Assembly: GCF_026157065.1 (NCBI RefSeq)
Contig: NZ_JANLGQ010000002.1
Coordinates: forward strand, 1 to 64,000
DNA length: 64,000 nucleotides
DNA from: Enterococcus sp. HY326
GTDB lineage: Bacteria; Bacillota; Bacilli; Lactobacillales; Enterococcaceae
Direction of reading: 5' to 3'
Positions 53,986 through 63,090 of the stretch are shown piece by piece. Positions within the stretch are counted from its first letter, which is position 1, and every line of letters begins with the position of its first letter. Under the pieces are notes generated by a model. It made no database searches. It was not told where the DNA came from and saw only the letters and a program-made list of their open reading frames with translations. The translations under genes were made by a program, and so were the position numbers.

Positions 53986-55510
53986 CCTTTTCACCTCGAT
54001 ATAAAGTTGTAATTTTTAGTTGCAGCCATTGTTGCTGATAGTCCCACTGAATATTTCCGTGACTATCCTTCAATAAGCGGACAAAGAAGGGGGCCTGCAA
54101 AGCATTTTCCAAGGCTTTGACAAATACTTCATCCGCCACTAAAGCATATTCGCTGGTCAAAGTTTGCTGTTGATAAGTTAATTGAAGCAGCATCTCATCT
54201 GGCATCTGCTGTTCAGAAAAGAAATGATGCAGATAACGGTAAATATTCAAAATTGTGTCGGTTTCAAAGGTATGAGCATTGCTAGGGATTTCCGGGGTAA
54301 CTTCAATCCACAGTTGGCAATTTTTTTCTGAAAAAGCTTGGCGCTCTCCCAATAAAAAGGCCGCGAAAATTGGATTTTGTACCAAAAGGGCCAAACGATG
54401 GGTCAGCTCCCGCTCCGGTTGAATAATATCCGTTAGATAGTCATTTAATTCCTGATGGGCACCTAAATCCGCAAGGCCATAAATCACATGCAGCTTATTC
54501 ATAAATTCGTGGGATTGGCTTTGCAATGCCAAAGCATAACGACTGGTGTTAGATAATTGGTCGGCTAAAAATAAAGTTTCCGTTGTGTTTTCCAAAAAAA
54601 CAATATAACCAACTTGGCGCCCAACTATAATTGGCGCCACTGAAAAGAAGAAATCTTCCCCTTCTTGTTGATAAAGCTGCTTTGTTTTTTGTTGGAAATT
54701 GAGCTTATCCAGATGGTAAATGATAACAGAAAGCATCTGGCCAACTAACACTGACTCAGTTTTTTTCTGAAGCTGATACATCTGCTGGGCTTGATTGTTC
54801 GCCAACAAAATCTTTTTTTGCATGTCGATGACCAACACGACATTTTCCGTTTCATTCAGCATAGCATTTCGTTCTTCTAATAATCGAGAAATTTCTTTTG
54901 GTTCCAAATTATGCAGCTGATTTTTTAAGTAGTAGGCCACGATAAATGAGATTAACAGCCCCAAGGCAACACTGGCGACTAACGCCGTTGTATAATTTTG
55001 CTGAGAATTTTCAACTAAGGTCGACAAATTGGTTAGGGTAATCCCCAAGGCAACGACTCCAATCTGCTGACCATCTTCGGCAAAAACAGGAACAAATCCC
55101 CGCAGGCTTTCACCTAAGCTGCCTTCACTAGTTGATAGATGTTCATTTCCCGCTAAGGCGGGGGACTCGTCGCCACCGATAAAGGGCTGGCCAATCTGAG
55201 TTTCATCAGGATGAGTTAAACGAATTCCCTGCATATCCATAATCACTGCAAAATCCAGTTCATAGGATTGACTAATTCGTAGTGTTAAATCCTGTAATTC
55301 AGTAGAAGAGGCATCAGCTTGTAAAGCTTCAATGACTTGTGGTTCTTTGGCCAGCATTCGACCAGTTGCTAACAAAAGATTTTCTTCGTTTTGTTGCACC
55401 TCACGATTTTGCTGCAAAAGGGTCAGCAGATAAAAAAGTGTCAGGGTGCACAGTAAAGTTGCAATAAAGATTGTAGCTAATAAAGTCCATAAGCGAATTC
55501 CCTTTTTCAT
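53957..55510 (-). CDS. maeK: CitA/MaeK-type sensor kinase, C-terminus apparently short
   Basis: A 517-residue sensor: TM1 (about 9-31), external PAS/Cache-type domain (about 35-165), TM2 (about 172-192), cytoplasmic PAS (about 215-320), phospho-acceptor region SHEFMNKLH and an N-box-like KALENALQA. After this the protein ends within about 45 residues, with no visible G1 (DxGxG) or G2 (GxGL) box. It overlaps maeR by 29 bases. Either this family has a shortened kinase or the gene has lost its end. Malate is the likely signal by context. Confidence 0.85.
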   Translation of the reverse strand: MKKGIRLWTLLATIFIATLLCTLTLFYLLTLLQQNREVQQNEENLLLATGRMLAKEPQVIEALQADASSTELQDLTLRISQSYELDFAVIMDMQGIRLTHPDETQIGQPFIGGDESPALAGNEHLSTSEGSLGESLRGFVPVFAEDGQQIGVVALGITLTNLSTLVENSQQNYTTALVASVALGLLISFIVAYYLKNQLHNLEPKEISRLLEERNAMLNETENVVLVIDMQKKILLANNQAQQMYQLQKKTESVLVGQMLSVIIYHLDKLNFQQKTKQLYQQEGEDFFFSVAPIIVGRQVGYIVFLENTTETLFLADQLSNTSRYALALQSQSHEFMNKLHVIYGLADLGAHQELNDYLTDIIQPERELTHRLALLVQNPIFAAFLLGERQAFSEKNCQLWIEVTPEIPSNAHTFETDTILNIYRYLHHFFSEQQMPDEMLLQLTYQQQTLTSEYALVADEVFVKALENALQAPFFVRLLKDSHGNIQWDYQQQWLQLKITTLYRGEKDDQHFNFRR

Positions 55511-56065
55511 CTTGACTCCTTTCTATCTGCTGTCGCTGGTATTTTTTCAAGTCTAAAGCAAAAAAACTTTTTAAAGCGGCATGGTACAGCCAAACTTTAA
55601 CTAAGATAATATCTGAAGCCCATTTTTAATGAATAGCTTGGCTTCATGGGTCAGTGGGACTGACAGGTACATTTTTTTAAATATGACGCACCGAAATTGT
55701 AATTTTATAGTAGTTATCCTTTTTTTCTTAATTGTTTTTCTTACATAACCTTTTGAAAAATTTTGATTAGCTTGTCTCCTTGCTAATGTTGAGAAACATA
55801 ATTAGTTGTTTTCTGTATTCCGATTTGTTTGTGAAATTAGCGCTCTCCGGGAAATTATACCATATCAATTAAATAAGTTTCATTTAGTTAAGTTAATTAA
55901 ATAAAGTGTTTTTTTCAAGCCCTGCCGATTATGATAAGGCTATCAGAAAGAGCTTACATTTTTGAGGGCAGAGTTGAAAAGTTAATCAAATTCTAGCAAT
56001 CAAAAGTGGCTAACCTATCAGTTAAGTCAAACAGATTTAAGAAAAGCAAATTAGGAGGAAAGAAA
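55511..56065. promoter_or_regulatory. Divergent maeK-maeP control region with MaeR-type direct repeats
   Basis: No gene. TTAAATAA occurs twice in direct orientation (55869-55876 and 55897-55904) inside AATTAAATAA repeats 28 bases apart; its complement TTATTTAA matches the direct-repeat sequence TTATTWAA reported for MaeR of lactobacilli (from memory). About 25 bases downstream is a possible -10 TATGAT. No clear cre site was found. Confidence 0.6.
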
Positions 56066-57403
56066 ATGGAAACAAAATTACAACAAACTAGCATCAGCCA
56101 AAAATCGCTTGTTGAGAAAAAATGGTGGCAGAAAATTCAAGTTGGTTCTGTCTCACTACCAGTTTACTGCGCTCTATCGGCAGTCATCTTCGCAACGGCT
56201 TTGCTACAGCAATTGCCAGTTAATATGCTTGGCGGTTTTGCCGTAATTTTAACTTTAGGCTGGCTATTGGGCACAATTGGCGGCAATATTCCAATCATTA
56301 AAAACTTTGGCGGTCCAGCAATTTTTTCTTTACTTGTTCCTTCAATTTTAGTTTTTTTCAATTTTGTAAATCAAAACGTATTAGACAGCGCCAATATTTT
56401 AATGCGGGAAGCTAACTTCTTATATTTTTACATCGCTTGTCTAGTTTGCGGCAGTATTCTAGGCATGAATCGTAAAATTTTAGTGCAGGGATTAATGCGC
56501 ATGATTATCCCAATGCTAATTGGCATGATAGCGGCGATGGGTGTTGGCACTTTAGTAGGCGTTCTTTTAGGGATGGACTGGCAGCACACGTTGTTTTTCA
56601 TCGTCACTCCGGTTTTAGCTGGCGGGATTGGTGAAGGAATTTTGCCGCTTTCTCTTGGGTATAGCGCAATCACGGGCATTGCGAGTGAACAGCTGGTGGC
56701 GCAATTAATTCCGGCGACAATTATTGGTAACTTTTTTGCAATCATGTGTACGGCTCTCTTAAGTCGCTTAGGAGAAAAAAGACCTGAGCTCTCTGGTCAA
56801 GGTCAGCTGTTACGCTTTAATAAAAAGAACAAAGATGATTTAAGTGACGCCTTGGACGAAACCGATGATCCGATTGATATTAAAAAAATGGGAGCAGGTG
56901 TTCTGACTGCCTGTACGTTATTTATTCTTGGCGGTCTTTTGGAACATTTAACTGGTTTTCCGGGACCGGTTTTGATGATTGTCGCAGCAGCTTTGTTAAA
57001 ATATGTTAATATAGTACCTGTAGATACCCAAAAAGGTTCGAAGATGTTGTATAAGTTTATTTCAGGTAATTTCACGTTTCCTTTGATGGCTGGTTTAGGA
57101 TTGTTGTATATTCCTCTGAAGGATGTGGTCGGCGCCTTGACTTGGCAGTATTTTATCATTGTCATCAGCGTCGTTTTCACGGTAATTGTCACTGGCTTTT
57201 TTGTTTCCCGTTTTATGAATATGAATCCTGTTGAAGCGGCAATTATTTCAGCCTGTCAAAGCGGTATGGGAGGAACTGGGGATGTTGCGATTTTAAGTAC
57301 AGCTAATCGGATGAACTTAATGCCTTTTGCGCAAGTTGCTACTCGTTTAGGTGGTGCCATCACCGTTATTTCTATGACCGCAATTTTACGGATGATTTTT
57401 TAA
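56066..57403 (+). CDS. maeP: Malate transporter of the 2-hydroxycarboxylate family
   Basis: A 445-residue membrane carrier with about eleven helices. The two GGxG re-entrant loops are present (AGGIGEGILPLS near residue 195 and GMGGTGDVAILS near 405), with the substrate-binding arginine in ATRLGG. Takes up malate for malolactic or malic-enzyme use, as a proton or Na+ symporter. ATG 56066 behind AGGAGG; the frame opens 60 bases earlier but without a ribosome-binding site. Followed by the malic enzyme gene after 48 bases. Confidence 0.94.
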   Translation: METKLQQTSISQKSLVEKKWWQKIQVGSVSLPVYCALSAVIFATALLQQLPVNMLGGFAVILTLGWLLGTIGGNIPIIKNFGGPAIFSLLVPSILVFFNFVNQNVLDSANILMREANFLYFYIACLVCGSILGMNRKILVQGLMRMIIPMLIGMIAAMGVGTLVGVLLGMDWQHTLFFIVTPVLAGGIGEGILPLSLGYSAITGIASEQLVAQLIPATIIGNFFAIMCTALLSRLGEKRPELSGQGQLLRFNKKNKDDLSDALDETDDPIDIKKMGAGVLTACTLFILGGLLEHLTGFPGPVLMIVAAALLKYVNIVPVDTQKGSKMLYKFISGNFTFPLMAGLGLLYIPLKDVVGALTWQYFIIVISVVFTVIVTGFFVSRFMNMNPVEAAIISACQSGMGGTGDVAILSTANRMNLMPFAQVATRLGGAITVISMTAILRMIF

Positions 57404-57451
57404 GCGGCTAATTAAAAATTTTGAAAAAAAACCATTTTGGAGGAAATTGAA

Positions 57452-58624
57452 ATGACACAAACAATAAAAAAAGATGTGAAGGAAATGGCCTTAGAACAGG
57501 CTAAAAAAAATGGCGGCAAGCTAGAAGTGGTGCCTAAGGTTACCATCAACAACAAAGAAGATTTAAGTATCGCTTATACACCGGGAGTAGCCGCTGTTTC
57601 CTCGGCAATTGCTGAAAATCGTGAGCTGGCCTACGAGCTGACAACGAAAAAAAATACCGTAGCGGTGGTTAGCGATGGCACGGCCGTTTTAGGATTAGGC
57701 GATATCGGTCCAGAAGCGGCGATGCCCGTCATGGAAGGCAAGGCCGCATTGTTCAAACGCTTTGCCGACGTGGACTCGATTCCAATCGTTTTAGATACTA
57801 AAGATGTGGAAGAAATTATTCAGACCGTTAAATTAATTGCGCCAACTTTTGGCGGAATTAATTTAGAAGACATCAGTGCTCCCCGTTGTTTTGAAATTGA
57901 ACAGCGTTTGATTGAAGAGTTGGATATTCCGGTTTTTCATGATGATCAGCATGGCACTGGAATTGTCGTCTTAGCCGCTTTATACAATGCTTTAAAGTTG
58001 GTGGATAAGAAAATTGATGACATCAAAGTGGTGGTTAACGGCGGCGGTTCAGCTGGTCTATCAATTACCCGCACCTTTATGGCAGCCGATGTTAAACATG
58101 TCGTCGTGGTGGACCGCTTCGGCATTTTAAATGAAAATGAAGATGCCGACTATAATCCATATCATCAAGAGATTGCGAAAGTGACTAACCTGGAACACTT
58201 GTCAGGTGATTTGTCTGTGGCCTTAAAAGATGCGGACGTTTTTGTTGGGGTTTCAGCGCCGGGGGCTTTAAAAGCAGAGTGGATTTCTGAAATGGCAGCT
58301 CAACCAATTATCTTTGCGATGGCTAATCCGACACCGGAAATTTTCCCAGATGAAGCATTAGCTGCTGGTGCTTATGTTGTCGGGACTGGCCGCAGTGATT
58401 TTCCAAATCAGATTAACAACGTGCTCGCTTTTCCAGGGATTTTCCGTGGAGCGATGGACGCACGAGCTACTAAGATTACTATGGAGATGAAAGTTGCCGC
58501 AGCCAAGGGGATTGCTAGTTTAGTCAAACCAGAAGAGTTGACCACAACCTATATCATTCCAGATGCTTTTAACGAAAATGTTGCTAAAGTTGTCGCGAAA
58601 AGTGTTAGCGAAGCTGTTCAATAA
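57452..58624 (+). CDS. maeE: NAD-dependent malic enzyme
   Basis: A 390-residue short-form malic enzyme that decarboxylates malate to pyruvate. [12 protein letters not shown] holds the catalytic Tyr, GKAALFKRF the Lys, [12 protein letters not shown] the metal site, and [11 protein letters not shown] the dinucleotide fold. GGAGG 8 bases before ATG 57452. Cotranscribed with maeP and ended by a perfect terminator; together they let the cell use malate as carbon source. Confidence 0.96.
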   Translation: MTQTIKKDVKEMALEQAKKNGGKLEVVPKVTINNKEDLSIAYTPGVAAVSSAIAENRELAYELTTKKNTVAVVSDGTAVLGLGDIGPEAAMPVMEGKAALFKRFADVDSIPIVLDTKDVEEIIQTVKLIAPTFGGINLEDISAPRCFEIEQRLIEELDIPVFHDDQHGTGIVVLAALYNALKLVDKKIDDIKVVVNGGGSAGLSITRTFMAADVKHVVVVDRFGILNENEDADYNPYHQEIAKVTNLEHLSGDLSVALKDADVFVGVSAPGALKAEWISEMAAQPIIFAMANPTPEIFPDEALAAGAYVVGTGRSDFPNQINNVLAFPGIFRGAMDARATKITMEMKVAAAKGIASLVKPEELTTTYIIPDAFNENVAKVVAKSVSEAVQ

Positions 58625-58634
58625 AACCGAAATT

Positions 58635-58680
58635 AAAACCGTTAAAATTATTCCCGTGGAATAATTTTAACGGTTTTTTT
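58635..58680 (+). terminator. Terminator of the maePE operon
   Basis: A perfect 20-base stem (58635-58654 with 58658-58677), three-base loop and T-run. Confidence 0.93.
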
Positions 58681-58723
58681 GTCTGCATTGGTAGAAAGCA
58701 AAAAAATTATTTATTTAAAAGGA

Positions 58724-58766
58724 TTGACAAAAAATTGTCATAGTGTATTATTGTGTTAGTACACTA
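58724..58766 (+). promoter_or_regulatory. Promoter and operator of the second GntR/ABC operon
   Basis: -35 TTGACA (58724-58729), 16-base spacer, -10 TATTAT (58746-58751). The inverted repeat TAGTGTA (58741-58747) and TACACTA (58760-58766) straddles the -10, a fitting operator for the GntR protein encoded next. Confidence 0.75.
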
Positions 58767-58786
58767 GTTTGTTAGGGGGCGAAGTT

Positions 58787-59152
58787 GTGAATTTTATCGA
58801 GGACCGTCCAATTTATTTGCAAATCATGGATGAAATAATTCAACAAATCATTACTGGTAAATTGCAGCCGGGGGAAAAAGTTATGGCGGTGCGGGAAATG
58901 GCCGTTGAAATGTCGACTAATCCCAATACAGTGCAACGCTCGTTACAAGAATTAGAACGGATGGGGATTTTATTTTCTGAGCGGGGCAAAGGACGTTTTG
59001 TTACTGAAGATCAATGGGTATTAACGAACTTAAATCAACAAAAAATTACTCAAGTGATTACCGATTATTTGTCACAAATGGAGCAATTAGGTTTTACCGC
59101 AGCGGAGGCGCTGGAAAAAATGCAGAGGTTTATTGAGGAGGAAAGCAAATGA
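58787..59152 (+). CDS. GntR family transcriptional regulator, YtrA subfamily
   Basis: A 121-residue regulator: winged helix with IYLQIMDEI, GEKVMAVREMAVEMSTNPNTVQRSLQELE and GKGRFV, then a short helical tail. GTG 58787 follows GGGGG by 7 bases; TTG 58769 is too far. Overlaps the ATPase gene by 4 bases. It is a second member of the type seen at 16591-16968. Confidence 0.9.
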   Translation: MNFIEDRPIYLQIMDEIIQQIITGKLQPGEKVMAVREMAVEMSTNPNTVQRSLQELERMGILFSERGKGRFVTEDQWVLTNLNQQKITQVITDYLSQMEQLGFTAAEALEKMQRFIEEESK

Positions 59153-59841
59153 GTTTTGTTGAGGTGCAACAAGTCAGCTATCGCAAGGGTGGCAAAGAAA
59201 TTTTTAAAAATTTGAATTTCAATTTAGAAAAAGGTCGAATCATTGCCCTGTTGGGGGAAAATGGTTCAGGAAAAACGACGATTATGCGTTTGCTTTCCGG
59301 CTTAGCCCTTAATTGGAAGGGAAAGATTACCGTTGATAATGCGGAGCTTTCTTATAAAACCAAAAATCAAGTCGCTTTTTTAGTTGATTTAAAAGATTTT
59401 TCAAAAGAATTTACCGTTAAACAGGTTTTAGATTTTTATCGCCGCTTCTATGCGGACTATTCAGAAAAGAGAGCTCAGGATTTAATAGTTTTTATGGAGC
59501 TGGATGTCAACGCTAAACTCAAAACACTATCAAAGGGACAGCAGGAAAAAGTCGCCTTAGTTGCTACCTTAGCCTGCAAGGCCGCCATCTATTTATTAGA
59601 CGAACCTTTGAGTGGAATTGATTTATTAACCCGTGAAAAAATCATTCAATCTTTACTACGCTGGTTTGAAGAGGACAGCTTGCTGTTAATTACCACCCAT
59701 CAAATGGCAGAAATTGAAAATATTGTCGATGAAGTGATGATTTTAAAGGATCAGGAAATTGTTTTACACCAAAGCATTGAAAAATTGCGGGAAGAACGGG
59801 GACTTGGTTTGGAAAGTTTGTATCGGGAGGTGCTGGGCTGA
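59149..59841 (+). CDS. ABC transporter ATP-binding protein
   Basis: A 230-residue ATPase: Walker A GENGSGKTT, signature LSKGQQEK, Walker B IYLLDEP, H-loop ITTHQM. Standard YtrB-like size. Partner of one or both following membrane proteins. One-base overlap with the next gene. Confidence 0.92.
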   Translation: MSFVEVQQVSYRKGGKEIFKNLNFNLEKGRIIALLGENGSGKTTIMRLLSGLALNWKGKITVDNAELSYKTKNQVAFLVDLKDFSKEFTVKQVLDFYRRFYADYSEKRAQDLIVFMELDVNAKLKTLSKGQQEKVALVATLACKAAIYLLDEPLSGIDLLTREKIIQSLLRWFEEDSLLLITTHQMAEIENIVDEVMILKDQEIVLHQSIEKLREERGLGLESLYREVLG

Positions 59842-60500
59842 TGAAATGGTTAAGCTTTTTACTCAATAAGCAAATAGCCAGCCTCTATGGGACTGGTGTC
59901 ATTGCTGCTATTGTTTATTTTATTGCCAATTTGTGGGGATATTATCATTCTAATGGGCAGTTTTTAACTGCTACTTCAATCGTTTTGATTGTCTTGATGA
60001 TGTCACAATTTTTGTTTTATGATGGACGGCGTTTTTTTCAATTTTTTTCTGATCGCAAAGTTCGGCTATTAGCTGCTTCTGCTATCAAGTTATATGTCAT
60101 CAATGTGGCTTTAACAGTGATTAATTTTTTCCTTTTGGTTGGATTATTAGTTTTCTTAATGGGATTTAGTCATTTAATTGTCTACCAAAGTTTCTTGATA
60201 CCCAATCTTGAAATAGCGGGGCCAAGAGTTTGGTTAATTGTTTTTGGTTTTTATTTAATGATGCTATTTCTATTTTTATTAGTTAATTCAATCTGGCAGG
60301 GAAGTAGCAAGCTTGGTTCGCTGGTCAAACTGCTGATTTTGGGTGTAATGATTTGGGCTCTATTAGGCCTTTTAGGCAATACGATTTTACCAGAGCTTTC
60401 AGCGATTGGCTTGCTACTAGTTTATCTATTGTTTTTGGCTATTTCTTTGGTCGGTTCTGTTTATTTAATTGGCCACTATATTGAGGGGGAAATGCGATGA
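59841..60500 (+). CDS. ABC transporter membrane protein
   Basis: A 219-residue protein with six helices (for example about 13-32, 42-58, 75-105, 130-152, 160-180, 187-210), starting MKWLSFLLNKQIASLYG. Coupled by overlap to the ATPase and to the next permease gene. No substrate clue. Confidence 0.75.
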   Translation: MKWLSFLLNKQIASLYGTGVIAAIVYFIANLWGYYHSNGQFLTATSIVLIVLMMSQFLFYDGRRFFQFFSDRKVRLLAASAIKLYVINVALTVINFFLLVGLLVFLMGFSHLIVYQSFLIPNLEIAGPRVWLIVFGFYLMMLFLFLLVNSIWQGSSKLGSLVKLLILGVMIWALLGLLGNTILPELSAIGLLLVYLLFLAISLVGSVYLIGHYIEGEMR

Positions 60501-61240
60501 TTACACTTTGGCAGCAGCTTTTGCTTGAGAGAAAGAAAAGATATAGTTTGACAGGAATTGTATTGGTACTGGTTGCAGGTTTTGCCTGGTTCCAATTTCA
60601 AAGAAATGAATTTGATCCCCTTCGGTATGGATTAGACGTCGCAACATATCCTATTTATTTAGTGATGCCAATCGTTTATTTTCTGGCTTTCGAGAACGAA
60701 GAAATCTTTAAAGCGTGGGGCAAGGCTCGTTTGCGCCTTTTACCAATCAGCAATTTGAAATTTTTGCTTGGCAATGTTTTGTTTGGTCTGTTCGGTTTTT
60801 TAGGCTGGAGCGTCGTGACGTATCTTGCTTGGTATGGAGTTGGTAGTGTCAGTGGAATTATCAGTCTACCAAGTATTGACACGATGATTTACGTATTTAT
60901 TATGGCGGTGGACCTCTTTTTAGGGGTTACAATGATGGTTCAATCGATTGGATTAGTCTCTAAAAGTATTACAGATTTTTGGCCTCGTCGTGGCAAAAAG
61001 GCTATCAGATTTTTATTGATTGTACTTTTATTTTCAGTAATCGTCACATTAACCAGTTTGCTGCCGGGAATGCCGAGTATCTACAGGGGAACAACAGAAT
61101 TTGGCTTTGATATAGGCATCTCTACGTTAAATACAAATGATGGTTTGATTTTTATCTATGATGCAGTTCAAGTCATTTTAATGGCGATAGTGTCATATTT
61201 TTGCTTAGAGAAATTTTATGAAGGGAGCCAGCAGGCATGA
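60497..61240 (+). CDS. ABC transporter membrane protein, second subunit
   Basis: A 247-residue membrane protein, about six helices, with a cytoplasmic start MITLWQQLLLERKKR. Overlaps the previous gene by 4 bases and the ATPase remnant by 4 bases (ATGA). Together with the preceding gene it likely formed a heterodimeric transporter. Confidence 0.75.
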   Translation: MITLWQQLLLERKKRYSLTGIVLVLVAGFAWFQFQRNEFDPLRYGLDVATYPIYLVMPIVYFLAFENEEIFKAWGKARLRLLPISNLKFLLGNVLFGLFGFLGWSVVTYLAWYGVGSVSGIISLPSIDTMIYVFIMAVDLFLGVTMMVQSIGLVSKSITDFWPRRGKKAIRFLLIVLLFSVIVTLTSLLPGMPSIYRGTTEFGFDIGISTLNTNDGLIFIYDAVQVILMAIVSYFCLEKFYEGSQQA

Positions 61241-61362
61241 CCAACGTTCTAAAAACGGAGAAGCTCTCTAAAACAATTGGTTGAAGGGAAATTATCCAGC
61301 AGGTCAGCTTTGAAGTAAAAGCAGGTCAGCTTGCGGGACATTTGGAGTTAAAAGAGACATGA
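61237..61362 (+). pseudogene. Remnant of a second ABC ATPase gene
   Basis: Reads MTNVLKTEKLSKTIG, a TGA stop, then REIIQQVSFEVKAGQL and a few unrelated residues before another stop. This is the N-terminus of an ABC ATPase (first strand and the turn before Walker A), with a stop where glycine is usual and everything from Walker A onward deleted. The start still overlaps the permease gene as an intact operon member would. Confidence 0.8.
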
Positions 61363-61984
61363 CTCTAAGTTATTTCATTTATATACAAAGCCCTAGTATT
61401 GTGGGAGCTTTTTTAAAGGTTGCGAAAGTGTAACGTTTAAAGAGTCTCCACCTGCAGGGCTTTTTTTGCGTTCAGAAACTGAGTCCATAGCTACTATTGA
61501 AAAGATTTTTCTGAAGAAAAGGTTAATAAAAAGCTTGTACTCACGCATAATTTTGAAACGAGTCTGTAAAGAGCATTAAAATTTTCATTTATAAATATAA
61601 ATTTTTTTTGGGTGTTAAAGCGATTAAAAGATAGCGAGATGGTTGCTGATTGTCTCTGACCATCAGGCTAATTTGCCTATGGAAACAGACTTTTAATATA
61701 AAGAAAACGATTTCAATATATCGTGTTATTTTAATCTTTCAAAAAAGATGCAAATCATAAAAAAAATGAATGCCATTTTGAGTTTTTAAAATTGCTGGGT
61801 AATAGTTATCATGGTAATCTTATCTAAAATTAATTTTAACAAAAAAATTATTTCCTTTTGATAAAAAAACGCATTTAAAATTTATGTTAGTTATATTATT
61901 GGATTTTATTCAATAGTTAAATGATAATTCGGCTGATTATGAGCGAATTCGCCAAAATCAATAAAAAAAAAGGAGGAGATGCTG
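61363..61984. other. Long intergenic region, no gene
   Basis: About 620 bases without a gene: a long imperfect hairpin (61386-61470), a weak cre-like site AAGAAAACGATTTCA (61701-61715), and very AT-rich sequence. It may be scar tissue left by the deletion that removed the second ATPase. The ribosome-binding site AGGAGG of the next gene closes it. Confidence 0.5.
61386..61470 (+). terminator. Long imperfect hairpin, probable terminator
   Basis: AAAGCCCT with AGGGCTTT as outer arms, inner GTGG.AG / CTCCAC, TTTAAA/TTTAAA and GTT/AAC pairings, ending in TTTTTTTG. Longer than a usual terminator, like the element at 20366-20462. Confidence 0.65.
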
Positions 61985-63028
61985 GTGTTACTCAATATTT
62001 TTGCGAATGTAGGCATTATTATTTTAAATATTTATTTGATTTTTCGCTTAAATAGTGAATTTGAAGCACGGGGATATTCGTCATTAAAGAAAAGAGTCTT
62101 TTTTATTTTACTTGAAACATTGGTGGGAATTTTGCTGATGCAATTTTCTAATGTGTTGATTAATGTACGGGTTGATTTTCGCTTTCTACTGTTTGCCTTA
62201 GCTTTAAAATATCTCGGTTGGAGAATTTCACTGCCGACCATTTTTTTAGTCGCCTTGGCTCGCTTTTTATTCGATGCGAGTAGCGCAGCTTGGATCAATA
62301 TCGGTGTCGCCTTCTTTTTAATTTTGACGATGCCGCTGGTATTAAAATTTTTAATGAAGCATTTGGATGATTTGGGACAATTGTTATGGCTACAAACTTA
62401 TACAATTTTAGTTGTGCTAGTTCCCACGGGAATTTTATTAGACGAGCTGCAGGAAATGCTAGCAATCAATGCTATCTTGTTGGCTTTAGGTTCCGGCCTG
62501 ACTATTTTACTTTATTTTGTTTATGAGGATGTTGAAAAAGTATTCACTCTAGTCAATATTGATGAATTGACGCAGCTGGGGAATGTTCGTAAGTTTCAAA
62601 AAGACAGTAGCCAATTTGAAAAACAGGGAAAGCGTTGTTCGATGATTATGCTGGATATCGATCATTTTAAATACTTTAATGATACGTATGGGCATCACGT
62701 TGGCGATCTTGTGCTAAAGGAGGTTGCCCAAGTATTTTTAGGGTTAGCAAATCCTCAGGCTAGCTTTTATCGAGTTGGGGGCGAGGAGTTTGTTGTCCTG
62801 ATATCAGATAATCGTGATTTTGGCGCCTTTGAATTCGCCAATAAAATTTATCAGCAGCTGGCGCTCTTAGAAATTGATTACGGAATGACAGAGAAGTTAA
62901 AAGTGACAGCTTCAATGGGAGTTGCCCATCAAGGAATCCTTGAAGAAATCAATCGGACGTTAGCTCGAGCCGATGGCGCTTTATATACGGCGAAAAACTC
63001 AGGCCGCAATCAAATTGTTATTGCGTAG
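61985..63028 (+). CDS. Membrane diguanylate cyclase (GGDEF domain)
   Basis: A 347-residue protein: about six transmembrane helices in residues 1-180 (5TM/MASE-like sensor), then a GGDEF domain (about 185-345) with metal-binding LDIDHFKYFND, YGHHVGD and the active loop RVGGEEF. The inhibitory I-site RxxD is not present upstream. It should make cyclic di-GMP from GTP. GTG 61985 is 8 bases from AGGAGG; ATG 61979 is too close. Cotranscription with the next gene (62 bases) suggests control of a surface polysaccharide. Confidence 0.9.
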   Translation: MLLNIFANVGIIILNIYLIFRLNSEFEARGYSSLKKRVFFILLETLVGILLMQFSNVLINVRVDFRFLLFALALKYLGWRISLPTIFLVALARFLFDASSAAWINIGVAFFLILTMPLVLKFLMKHLDDLGQLLWLQTYTILVVLVPTGILLDELQEMLAINAILLALGSGLTILLYFVYEDVEKVFTLVNIDELTQLGNVRKFQKDSSQFEKQGKRCSMIMLDIDHFKYFNDTYGHHVGDLVLKEVAQVFLGLANPQASFYRVGGEEFVVLISDNRDFGAFEFANKIYQQLALLEIDYGMTEKLKVTASMGVAHQGILEEINRTLARADGALYTAKNSGRNQIVIA

Positions 63029-63090
63029 ACAAAATTTTTTTACAAATTGTCTATTAATAATTTTGTAGTGAATCAAAAGGAGTGAGACAA

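Noticed and set aside
61701-61715. cre-like site AAGAAAACGATTTCA
   Set aside because: One mismatch to the consensus, but it lies about 280 bases from any start codon in very AT-rich DNA; could be chance.
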